From NCBI GenBank assembly GCA_902480035.1, contig CABSRC010000048.1, positions 1 to 11,495 on the forward strand: a stretch of 11,495 nucleotides of DNA, given 5' to 3'. How positions within the stretch are numbered: the stretch's first letter is position 1; each line of letters begins with the position of its first letter. Below are positions 1 through 5,467 of this stretch, piece by piece. The notes under the pieces were generated by a model. It searched no databases and was not told the DNA's origin. It saw only the letters and a list, made by a program, of their open reading frames with translations. This DNA is from an uncultured Streptococcus sp. (GTDB lineage Bacteria > Bacillota > Bacilli > Lactobacillales > Streptococcaceae). A program made the translations under genes and the position numbers.

Positions 1-40
1 ATCTTGTGTTAAGTAGGAACATAAATAAGTTTCAAAATAA

Positions 41-255
41 TGTACAATTGAACCACCACTTCTTCTGCTGTTACTTGAGTAAAAAATGTACAAATCAATT
101 TCTTAGATTTGATTATATGATGTACTAGAAAATATACAAAATAACACTCCAGAATAATGTACAAAATAAAAATAAAGTACACTTTTTAAAGAATGTACTT
201 TATGCTTCTAATTCAGTTATATCAATGGTTTAGCTCTTATTAAGTCAATTGTACA
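41..255. repeat. Cluster of seven GTAC-centred hexamers (consensus AATGTACA)
   Basis: TGTACA occurs at 41-46, 87-92, 158-163 and 250-255. TGTACT occurs at 121-126 and 194-199, and AGTACA at 176-181. Flanks are similar, mostly AAT before and an A-rich run after. In DNA this AT-rich, roughly one GTAC would be expected by chance in such a length. Spacing is irregular (about 18 to 56 bases), which argues against CRISPR or tandem duplication and fits an array of short palindromic protein binding sites. One further GTAC lies in the esterase promoter at 1391-1394. The binding protein is unknown. Confidence 0.5.
172..203. repeat. Perfect 10-bp inverted repeat containing two GTAC sites
   Basis: ATAAAGTACA at 172-181 is exactly inverted as TGTACTTTAT at 194-203. 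The 12-base spacer (182-193) contains a further CTTT/AAAG pairing, so the whole could fold as a long AT-rich hairpin with a two-base bulge. No T-run follows on the plus strand, so it is not a convincing terminator. An operator with two half-sites is as likely. Confidence 0.5.
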
Positions 256-323
256 TAAATTTTTAGTTTTTATAGGACAGTTTTGTATCGCTTTTTATAC
301 TAGATCCCTTTTAAACACAATAA

Positions 324-352
324 AATCAGCAAATCTCACGGATCTACTGATT
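324..352. terminator. Possible bidirectional terminator after the esterase gene
   Basis: AATCAG (324-329) pairs with CTGATT (347-352) around a 17-base loop, starting 17 bases beyond the esterase stop codon. On the minus strand the stem is followed by TTATTG, and on the plus strand by GTTTTTCTTC. It could thus stop the esterase transcript and, less certainly, a convergent one. The stem is short and the loop long, so strength is doubtful. Confidence 0.4.
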
Positions 353-368
353 GTTTTTCTTCTGTATC

Positions 369-1352
369 TTATTTTTCTACATACTCAAATGGAATCTTGC
401 TACCACAGAGCCAATTATAGACTCGATCATTGACTTGAACATTCATAGCTTCATGGGCATATTCTGGCATGATTAAATGCTCTTTTGGACCTTCTAATCG
501 ATTATAAATGGCAAACTGTGTCTCAGGATAACAAACATCATCATCTAGCCCAGTAATCATGTGAACCTGTCCTTTAATGCGGTGGGCAAAATTTTTCACA
601 TCAATATAGGCTAAGGTCTCCATGATTTGGTTTTCCGTTTCATGGAATGGATCATGGAATTTGAAATAACGGAAAAGCTCGTCATAGGCTTCACTGGTGT
701 TTCCAATCTCCAATACACGTCTGAAATCCGATAAGAATGGATAAATGGCTACCGTTCGTTGAATTCGTGGATTCAATCCGGCAGCTACCAGGGCCAGGGC
801 ACCACCTTGAGAGGCTCCATAGCTGGCGAGTTTGCTGTTGTCAACTTGAGGAAAGCTAGCTACAATTTCTATTAACTGGTAAAGATCTAAGTAGACATCC
901 TTATAAAATAGCTCATCTGAACCTTCCACAGCTCCGCGGATAATCTGTCCTTTTACAGTATTTCCAAGTGGTGATCGATCTCCGTCTGTTGAATAACCTG
1001 ATTGACCTCTTACGTCCATAGACACAACTCCATAGCCAGCTAGTGTATAAGGCAGCATGTCTGTCCAATCCCAACAACGGCCCATATAACCATGAAAATG
1101 GAAAATAACTGGAACCTTTTGATCTGTTTTTGGGAAAACAACTCGCGCATAAACAAGCCCATCTCGTGTTCCTTTAAAGGTTAATTCATAACAAATCACA
1201 TTTGGAATGCTGAAATCTCGTTCTTCAAGCTTGTATTCAGGAAGTTCAGCAATGTTTGCTAAGGCTTGATTCCAAAAGGTATCAAAGTCTGCGGGCACTT
1301 CATCACGCCCCTTATAATCTTTCATTGTTTTTAATAATTTGGGATTTTTCAT
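369..1352 (-). CDS. Acetyl xylan esterase / cephalosporin-C deacetylase family
   Basis: This 327-residue protein has the length and motifs of the carbohydrate esterase family 7 (AXE1, cephalosporin-C deacetylase). These cytoplasmic alpha/beta hydrolases remove acetyl groups from small acetylated sugars and related esters. The nucleophile is Ser181 in YGASQGG (178-184). An acidic residue in GLDDDVC (268-274) and a His in YAHEAMN (298-304) complete the triad. HFHGY (85-89) and RGQ (115-117) are the expected oxyanion-hole and family motifs. There is no signal peptide. The start is the ATG preceded by AAGGAAG at seven bases. It has its own candidate promoter (1388-1416) and is separated from the hydrolase upstream by a weak terminator, so it is probably monocistronic. 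The true substrate cannot be read from sequence. Known bacterial homologues form hexamers, which would favour oligosaccharide substrates. Confidence 0.93.
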   Translation of the reverse strand: MKNPKLLKTMKDYKGRDEVPADFDTFWNQALANIAELPEYKLEERDFSIPNVICYELTFKGTRDGLVYARVVFPKTDQKVPVIFHFHGYMGRCWDWTDMLPYTLAGYGVVSMDVRGQSGYSTDGDRSPLGNTVKGQIIRGAVEGSDELFYKDVYLDLYQLIEIVASFPQVDNSKLASYGASQGGALALVAAGLNPRIQRTVAIYPFLSDFRRVLEIGNTSEAYDELFRYFKFHDPFHETENQIMETLAYIDVKNFAHRIKGQVHMITGLDDDVCYPETQFAIYNRLEGPKEHLIMPEYAHEAMNVQVNDRVYNWLCGSKIPFEYVEK

Positions 1353-1359
1353 AAAATCT

Positions 1360-1410
1360 TCCTTAAGTATGTGTAATCGCTACGAAAAATGTACCATATT
1401 TACTTAAGGA
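1360..1410. repeat. 10-bp inverted repeat flanking the esterase transcription start
   Basis: TCCTTAAGTA (1360-1369) and TACTTAAGGA (1401-1410) are perfect inverted copies 31 bases apart. One copy lies in the spacer between the candidate -35 and -10 boxes, the other overlaps the ribosome binding site. Each arm contains the palindrome CTTAAG. This arrangement suits a repressor operator pair, though part of the downstream copy is simply the ribosome binding site. Confidence 0.45.
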
Positions 1411-1416
1411 TTGCAA
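1388..1416 (-). promoter_or_regulatory. Candidate sigma-A promoter of the acetyl esterase gene
   Basis: On the minus strand TTGCAA (1416-1411) is followed after 17 bases by TACATT (1393-1388), with about 35 bases to the start codon. The -10 box contains a GTAC motif like those clustered at 41-255. One arm of a 10-bp inverted repeat fills part of the spacer. Confidence 0.45.
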
Positions 1417-1425
1417 GAGACAAAT

Positions 1426-1450
1426 AAAAATACATAACCGAAATTATGTA
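1426..1450 (-). terminator. AT-rich intrinsic terminator after the DUF915 hydrolase
   Basis: On the minus strand, six bases past the stop codon, TACATAA (1450-1444) pairs perfectly with TTATGTA (1437-1431) around a six-base loop. A TTTTTATTT run follows. The stem has one G-C pair, so it may leak into the esterase gene. Confidence 0.5.
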
Positions 1451-1456
1451 ATTTAC

Positions 1457-2224
1457 TTATAGATTCAAAAATAGACTTAATTGTTTCACTAGATCTGGAT
1501 TAGTGGGTAAAGCTGAATGATGAGCCTTGCGTCCTTTTAAATTGACTTCTGTATAGGCTTGTTTCTCAAAAATAGATTGTGCTGCTTGTGCACTAGAAAG
1601 AGGGACGATGCCGTCTGATTTCCCAGCAAAGCTACCAACAAAGTTAAGGACCTCTACTTCTTTTCCTAGGCGATGCTTCCATGTTTGAAAATCATCATAC
1701 ATCTCTTGGTTGAATTGGTAAGGACTACCAATAATAACCAGCTTGTTTACGGTCAGTTTTTTCTTTTCTAAAAAGCCACTTTCCAATAAACCAGTCAAAA
1801 CCAGTCCCCCATTGGAGTGCCCGACTGCCTTGAACTCTGTAAAATAATAGTGATCAAGAAGATAGGTTAAAGCTATCTTAAGGGATTCGATTTGCTGCTT
1901 GATATTGCTGTAGCCATCTCGATTGTTCTCAAAGCCAATCACAATCATCGGATTCGGCTCTTTCGTATTCAGTCTTCCTTCCATCTCTATAGAATCATCT
2001 TTATTGACTTTTATTTTTAAGAGACTTTGTTTTTTTCTGGAAAAGCGATGAAGCATGCGGACGGTTCCATTGAAACGCTGGATACTAGCCGAACTTCCAG
2101 GTACAAAGATGATCGGACTAATCGGTGGTTTCTTCGACCCTTTAGGAAATTCAAAGGGCTTTCTGTGCGAAGAAAACAGTCTTATAAAGAAATGAATGAC
2201 TTGTTGAAATAGTTTTTTTAACAT
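1457..2224 (-). CDS. DUF915-type alpha/beta hydrolase
   Basis: This 255-residue protein belongs to the alpha/beta-hydrolase group annotated DUF915, common in streptococci, lactobacilli and listeriae, whose physiological substrates are mostly undefined. The core begins at IIFVPGSSAS (38-47, oxyanion region). The nucleophile elbow GHSNGG (135-140) gives Ser137, Asp204 lies in SDGIVP (203-208) and His235 or His236 in HHSALP (235-240), so the triad appears complete. The first 20 residues form a basic, amphipathic hydrophobic helix that may anchor it to the inner face of the membrane. It is not a clear cleavable signal peptide. The start is an ATG with AGAGG only four bases upstream. The gene begins 66 bases after ffh with no obvious promoter of its own. 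Transcription may come by read-through of the ffh terminator or from a promoter inside ffh. Confidence 0.85.
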   Translation of the reverse strand: MLKKLFQQVIHFFIRLFSSHRKPFEFPKGSKKPPISPIIFVPGSSASIQRFNGTVRMLHRFSRKKQSLLKIKVNKDDSIEMEGRLNTKEPNPMIVIGFENNRDGYSNIKQQIESLKIALTYLLDHYYFTEFKAVGHSNGGLVLTGLLESGFLEKKKLTVNKLVIIGSPYQFNQEMYDDFQTWKHRLGKEVEVLNFVGSFAGKSDGIVPLSSAQAAQSIFEKQAYTEVNLKGRKAHHSALPTNPDLVKQLSLFLNL

Positions 2225-2240
2225 GTTTCCTCTAGTAGTA

Positions 2241-2288
2241 GTTTCTAAAAGAACCCAGAACAGTGTGTTCTAGGCCCTTATTAGAAAC
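2241..2288. repeat. 8-bp inverted repeat enclosing the ffh terminator hairpin
   Basis: GTTTCTAA (2241-2248) and TTAGAAAC (2281-2288) are perfect inverted copies that enclose the terminator stem. They could extend it into one long imperfect hairpin. Pairing of the outer arms would occupy part of the U-tract, which could lower termination efficiency and let transcripts continue into the DUF915 gene. Confidence 0.45.
2247..2275 (-). terminator. Intrinsic terminator of the ylxM-ffh operon
   Basis: On the minus strand CCTAGAACA (2274-2266) pairs with TGTTCTGGG (2262-2254) through a CAC loop, counting one G-U pair. A TTCTTTT tail (2253-2247) follows. It lies 16 bases after the ffh stop codon. Confidence 0.75.
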
Positions 2289-2290
2289 GA

Positions 2291-3862
2291 TTATTTCCGT
2301 TTTTTCTTATTTTTGCGCATTTGTTTGGCCATCTTGTTCATCGCCCGTTTCATCATAAATTCACCGGCTTTTCCTTTGAGACCACCGCCAAACATTTGGC
2401 TCATGTCAGGCATTCCAGCGCCTCCGCCAAGAGCTGACAAGTCAGGCATCCCGCCTTGTCCCATCATGCCTTCGAGAGCAGACATATCAGGCATGCCACC
2501 AGGCATATTCTTCGGCAGATTATTTGGATTAAGCCCCATTTGTTTCATCATCTTGTTCATATCACCAGAGAGGACACCTTGCATCATCTGTTTGGCTTGG
2601 TTAAAGTCCTTGATGAATTTGTTCACTTCGACAAAGCTGTTTCCTGAACCAGCCGCAATCCGACGACGACGGCTAGGGTTCAACAAATCTGGATTCTCCC
2701 GTTCAGCTGGTGTCATGGATGATACAATGGCGCGTTTACGAGCAATTTCTCGTTCATCAATCTTGAGGTTTTTCATGGCTGGATTGTTGGCCATCCCTGG
2801 AAGCATCTTGAGCAGGTCTTCCATTGGACCCATGTTTTGAACTTGGTCTAACTGATCGATGAAATCATTGAAGTCAAAGGTGTTTTCCCGCATCTTCTCA
2901 GCGAGTTCAAGCGAACGTTTCTCATCGTATTCTTGAGAAGCTTTCTCGATCAGCGTCAGCATATCCCCCATACCGAGGATTCGGCCAGACATGCGGTCTG
3001 GGTGGAAGGTTTCGATATCAGTGATTTTTTCACCAGTACCAGTGAACTTGATTGGCTTCCCAGTAATCTGACGGACAGAAAGAGCTGCACCACCACGGGT
3101 ATCCCCATCAATCTTGGTCAAGATGACCCCGGTCACTTCGAGTTGTTCGTTAAACTCACGCGCCACATTGGCCGCTTCTTGACCGATCATGGCATCCACA
3201 ACCAAGAGGATTTCATTTGGCTCAGCAAGAGCTTTGACATCGCGCAACTCACCCATGAGTTTTTCATCGATTTGCAGACGACCAGCCGTATCGATCAAGA
3301 CATAGTCATTGTGGTTGGCTCTTGCTTGCTCCAAACCTTGACGTACGATCTCGACTGCAGGGACTTCTGTACCGAGTGAGAAGACAGGGACATTGATCTG
3401 TTGACCAAGAGTCTTCAACTGATCAATGGCAGCTGGACGATAGATATCGGCCGCAATCATCAAAGGACGTGCATTTTCTTCCTTGACTAATTTGTTAGCC
3501 AATTTCCCAGCAAAGGTTGTTTTACCAGCCCCTTGAAGACCGACCATCATGATAATGGTTGGGATCTTAGGCGACTTGATAATGTCTGCTGTCTCAGAAC
3601 CCAAAATGGCTGTCAATTCTTCATCGACAATCTTCACGATTTGTTGGGCAGGGTTTAAGGTTTCGATGACCTCATGACCTACGGCCCGTTCGCGGACGCG
3701 TTTGATAAAGTCTTTTACAACAGGAAGGGCAACGTCGGCCTCTAAGAGGGCTAGACGAATCTCTTTGGTTGCCTCTTGGACATCCGCTTCAGAGATTTTC
3801 CCTTTCTTACGAAGATTTTTAAAGACGTTCTGTAAACGTTCGGTTAAACTTTCAAATGCCAT
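2291..3862 (-). CDS. ffh: Signal recognition particle protein Ffh (SRP54)
   Basis: Ffh is the GTPase of the signal recognition particle. With 4.5S RNA it binds hydrophobic signal sequences emerging from the ribosome and hands them to FtsY at the membrane. The 523-residue protein shows an N domain (about 1-95) and a G domain with GLQGAGKTT (108-116), DTAGR (191-195), TKID (249-252) and GTGEKITDIE (275-284). The M domain (about 330-435) carries the RNA-binding SRRRRIAAGSG segment (397-407). A Met/Gly-rich tail with three GMPD(M/L)S copies (456-488) and a lysine-rich end follow. Streptococcal Ffh proteins are longer than E. coli Ffh because of such a tail. The start is ATG with AGGAGA seven bases upstream. 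It follows the small 71-residue gene by 17 bases, so it is co-transcribed with ylxM, and a terminator follows it. Confidence 0.98.
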   Translation of the reverse strand: MAFESLTERLQNVFKNLRKKGKISEADVQEATKEIRLALLEADVALPVVKDFIKRVRERAVGHEVIETLNPAQQIVKIVDEELTAILGSETADIIKSPKIPTIIMMVGLQGAGKTTFAGKLANKLVKEENARPLMIAADIYRPAAIDQLKTLGQQINVPVFSLGTEVPAVEIVRQGLEQARANHNDYVLIDTAGRLQIDEKLMGELRDVKALAEPNEILLVVDAMIGQEAANVAREFNEQLEVTGVILTKIDGDTRGGAALSVRQITGKPIKFTGTGEKITDIETFHPDRMSGRILGMGDMLTLIEKASQEYDEKRSLELAEKMRENTFDFNDFIDQLDQVQNMGPMEDLLKMLPGMANNPAMKNLKIDEREIARKRAIVSSMTPAERENPDLLNPSRRRRIAAGSGNSFVEVNKFIKDFNQAKQMMQGVLSGDMNKMMKQMGLNPNNLPKNMPGGMPDMSALEGMMGQGGMPDLSALGGGAGMPDMSQMFGGGLKGKAGEFMMKRAMNKMAKQMRKNKKKRK

Positions 3863-3879
3863 TATTTTCTCCTAATTTT

Positions 3880-4095
3880 TCAATTCAGTGGAAATCGTCC
3901 GAAATGTTGCAAACATTCTAGTTCTTCGGGTGTGACTTCTTTCATGATTTCATTTGGATATCCCCAACAGCTAAAACCTATTTGCATAGCTTTAGAGATA
4001 TCATTGGGCGAGATAATCTGTAGTCGAGCAGGAAATACTTCCTCTGCGACTAATAGTTTGCAAGGTATTCCTTGATAAATGACGAGACTGCTCAT
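3880..4095 (-). CDS. Unrecognised 71-residue protein between ylxM and ffh
   Basis: I do not recognise a family. The ATG at 4095-4093 is preferred: it has GGGAG five bases upstream. The slightly longer GTG start (4101-4099) overlaps that Shine-Dalgarno. The gene begins right after the ylxM stop and ends 17 bases before ffh, whose ribosome binding site lies in that gap. All three are therefore probably one mRNA with coupled translation. The protein is soluble-looking, without membrane segment or signal peptide. It has three cysteines (12, 43, 61), a hydrophobic beta-rich first half and an acidic helical stretch (EVTPEELECLQ, 53-63). The placement suggests a link to SRP function or only a shared promoter. 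Intact spacing and translation signals argue that it is a real gene. Confidence 0.7.
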   Translation of the reverse strand: MSSLVIYQGIPCKLLVAEEVFPARLQIISPNDISKAMQIGFSCWGYPNEIMKEVTPEELECLQHFGRFPLN

Positions 4096-4097
4096 AA

Positions 4098-4430
4098 TCA
4101 CTCCCGATTGTCAATGCTTGATAAAATTTCAACCTGCTCTTGTAGAAAAGTATCTTCCGGATAGCGTTCTAAAATCTGATCAAAAATCTGGTTGCGTACA
4201 ATGTAGTCCGAGTACATGTGCAACTTCATCTCGTAATCTTCTAGAATCTTCTCCGTCCGCTTGATATTATCATAAACAGCCTGACGACTGACACCGAACT
4301 CTTCCGCAATCTCAGCCAAGCTGTAGTCATCTGCATAATAGAGCTCGATATAATTCATTTGCTTGTCTGTCAAGAGCGCTGCGTAAAACTCAAAGAGCGC
4401 ATTCATTCGGTTGGTTTTCTCAATTTCCAT
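4098..4430 (-). CDS. ylxM: YlxM/p13-like SRP-associated DNA-binding-type protein
   Basis: YlxM is a small helix-turn-helix protein encoded next to ffh in many Firmicutes. In S. mutans it has been reported to interact with SRP components and modulate the pathway. The 110-residue product has a sigma-70 region-4-like HTH (about residues 37-58, SLAEIAEEFGVSRQAVYDNI) and helical flanks. I chose the ATG at 4430-4428. The ATG nine bases upstream (4439-4437) overlaps a TATAAT -10 box (4443-4438), so it should lie outside the transcript. With that promoter the mRNA would start at or within a few bases of the chosen ATG. That implies a leaderless or nearly leaderless message, consistent with the lack of a usable Shine-Dalgarno. 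It is the first gene of the ylxM-71 aa-ffh operon. Confidence 0.93.
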   Translation of the reverse strand: MEIEKTNRMNALFEFYAALLTDKQMNYIELYYADDYSLAEIAEEFGVSRQAVYDNIKRTEKILEDYEMKLHMYSDYIVRNQIFDQILERYPEDTFLQEQVEILSSIDNRE

Positions 4431-4437
4431 ACCTTTC

Positions 4438-4446
4438 ATTATATCA
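4438..4446 (-). promoter_or_regulatory. Extended -10 promoter of the ylxM-ffh operon
   Basis: The minus strand reads TGATATAAT (4446-4438), a perfect -10 hexamer with the TGn extension. It starts at the end of the upstream operon's T-tract. No -35 hexamer is evident at 16-18 bases, where the terminator stem lies; extended -10 promoters often do without one. Start of transcription is expected near 4432-4430. Confidence 0.65.
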
Positions 4447-4471
4447 AAAAAGCCCGCTAAAGACTAGCGGG
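4446..4471 (-). terminator. Intrinsic terminator of the four-gene biosynthetic operon
   Basis: On the minus strand CCCGCTA (4471-4465) pairs perfectly with TAGCGGG (4459-4453) around a five-base loop, followed by CTTTTTT. It lies about 40 bases past the ketosynthase stop and abuts the ylxM promoter, insulating the SRP operon. Confidence 0.9.
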
Positions 4472-4510
4472 ACTTGATGCTTTTTGAGCTTGAAATAAGA
4501 GGATCTATCA

Positions 4511-5455
4511 TTAGAGTTTTAGTGCTAACATATTGACTGTCATTCCTGCTGCAGTTCCCATCAAGAAGATGGTATCTCCCTCCTTCACATAGCCATGATC
4601 AAGCGCATAGGCTAAACCGAAAGGCACGGCTACCGAAACCATATTGCCATAATCGCTGACAATATTGAGATATTTATCTTTGCTAACTCCCAATTTGTCC
4701 ATGACGAGTGGCAAGGCCCGGCTAGCTTGATGGGGAATAATATAGTCTACAGTATCTTTAGAAATGCCTGATTTCTCTTGGAATTCTTGGAACATTTCTG
4801 GAATAACACGAGCAGAAAGTAAGAGAATTTTCTTCCCTTTCATGTCAAACATGAAATCAGTCTTGGTTGATTCAGAGTACAATTTCGGATGATAAGCTGT
4901 CAAACCACCCCGAATTTCGGTATCATGGGATCCCTCAGACCAGGTACGTTGCATACTGGCAATGATTCCTTTGTCTTGGCTTGTTGCTTCAAAAATAAAG
5001 GCAGCTGCTCCATCGCTAAATAATTCAAAACTCTCTTTTTGTTTAGGATTAAGGCCAAGACTTCCTACTTCACTGGATACAATGAGAACCCGTTGGTATT
5101 CACCACCTTCAATCAGATAGGAAATGGTGCTTAAGGCTGATACAAAACTAGTACAGGTGGTATTGATATCCATGGCTGGAATTGTCAGTCCTTTGGCCAC
5201 GCGCTCATGGATCAAAGCAGCCGTACAAGGAATAGGCTGAACGCCAACCGCACTAGCCGAAACCAGGCAGTCGATATCTGTCATTTCAAGTCCCGCATGT
5301 TTTAAAGCAGCTTCAATCGCACGCGCTGCAAGATCAATCTGTGTTTCTTCTCCTTCTTTCACGCGGTAACGAGTCTGGTCTTTGAAAGTTACGGTATGAG
5401 CTGGAAGCGCTGTTCCATAGCCTTTAATTTGCAAATGTCTTTTTACAGTAGTCAT
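4511..5455 (-). CDS. FabH-like 3-oxoacyl-ACP synthase III (ketosynthase III)
   Basis: The 314-residue protein has the thiolase fold of beta-ketoacyl-ACP synthase III and a complete Cys-His-Asn triad. Cys101 is in TTCTS, His242 in IIPHQASR (239-246) and Asn271 in DYGNMVS (268-274). Housekeeping FabH starts fatty acid synthesis by condensing acetyl-CoA with malonyl-ACP. This protein is probably not that enzyme. The usual RTGI region reads TRYRVKEGE (28-36), the C-terminal glycine loop is GTAAGMT (300-306), and it sits at the end of an accessory operon. Related stand-alone KAS III enzymes in secondary metabolism condense or transfer acyl groups, so it likely acts on the acid activated by the adenylating enzyme just upstream. 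It starts 12 bases after that gene with a strong AAGGAGA site. No acyl carrier protein gene is nearby, so the extender substrate is unknown. Confidence 0.88.
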   Translation of the reverse strand: MTTVKRHLQIKGYGTALPAHTVTFKDQTRYRVKEGEETQIDLAARAIEAALKHAGLEMTDIDCLVSASAVGVQPIPCTAALIHERVAKGLTIPAMDINTTCTSFVSALSTISYLIEGGEYQRVLIVSSEVGSLGLNPKQKESFELFSDGAAAFIFEATSQDKGIIASMQRTWSEGSHDTEIRGGLTAYHPKLYSESTKTDFMFDMKGKKILLLSARVIPEMFQEFQEKSGISKDTVDYIIPHQASRALPLVMDKLGVSKDKYLNIVSDYGNMVSVAVPFGLAYALDHGYVKEGDTIFLMGTAAGMTVNMLALKL

Positions 5456-5467
5456 AGGATTCTCCTT

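Larger units (their letters stand above)
1..368. other. Gene-free AT-rich region downstream of the acetyl esterase gene
   Basis: I see no credible coding region on either strand in this stretch; stops are dense in all frames. It contains seven GTAC-centred hexamers between 41 and 255, one 10-bp inverted repeat (172-203) and, next to the esterase stop codon, a hairpin with T-rich sequence on both sides (324-352). The gene to the left lies outside the window, so whether this region is also someone's promoter cannot be told. Confidence 0.7.

Noticed and set aside
41..255. CRISPR array or iteron-type origin from the repeated GTAC motif
   Set aside because: The shared unit is only six to eight bases, spacing is irregular, spacers are not of uniform length and no cas, rep or DnaA-box pattern is seen.
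2313..2840. 175-residue open frame on the plus strand opposite ffh
   Set aside because: It lies entirely antisense to the conserved ffh M domain, has biased composition from the reversed Met/Gly-rich codons and no recognisable motif.
2933..3379. 148-residue open frame on the plus strand opposite ffh
   Set aside because: It is antisense to the Ffh G domain, lacks family features and is explained by codon bias of the real gene.
4431..4439. Upstream ATG giving a 113-residue YlxM
   Set aside because: This ATG overlaps the TATAAT -10 box and should not be in the main transcript; the familiar YlxM N-terminus MEIEKTNRM begins at the next ATG.
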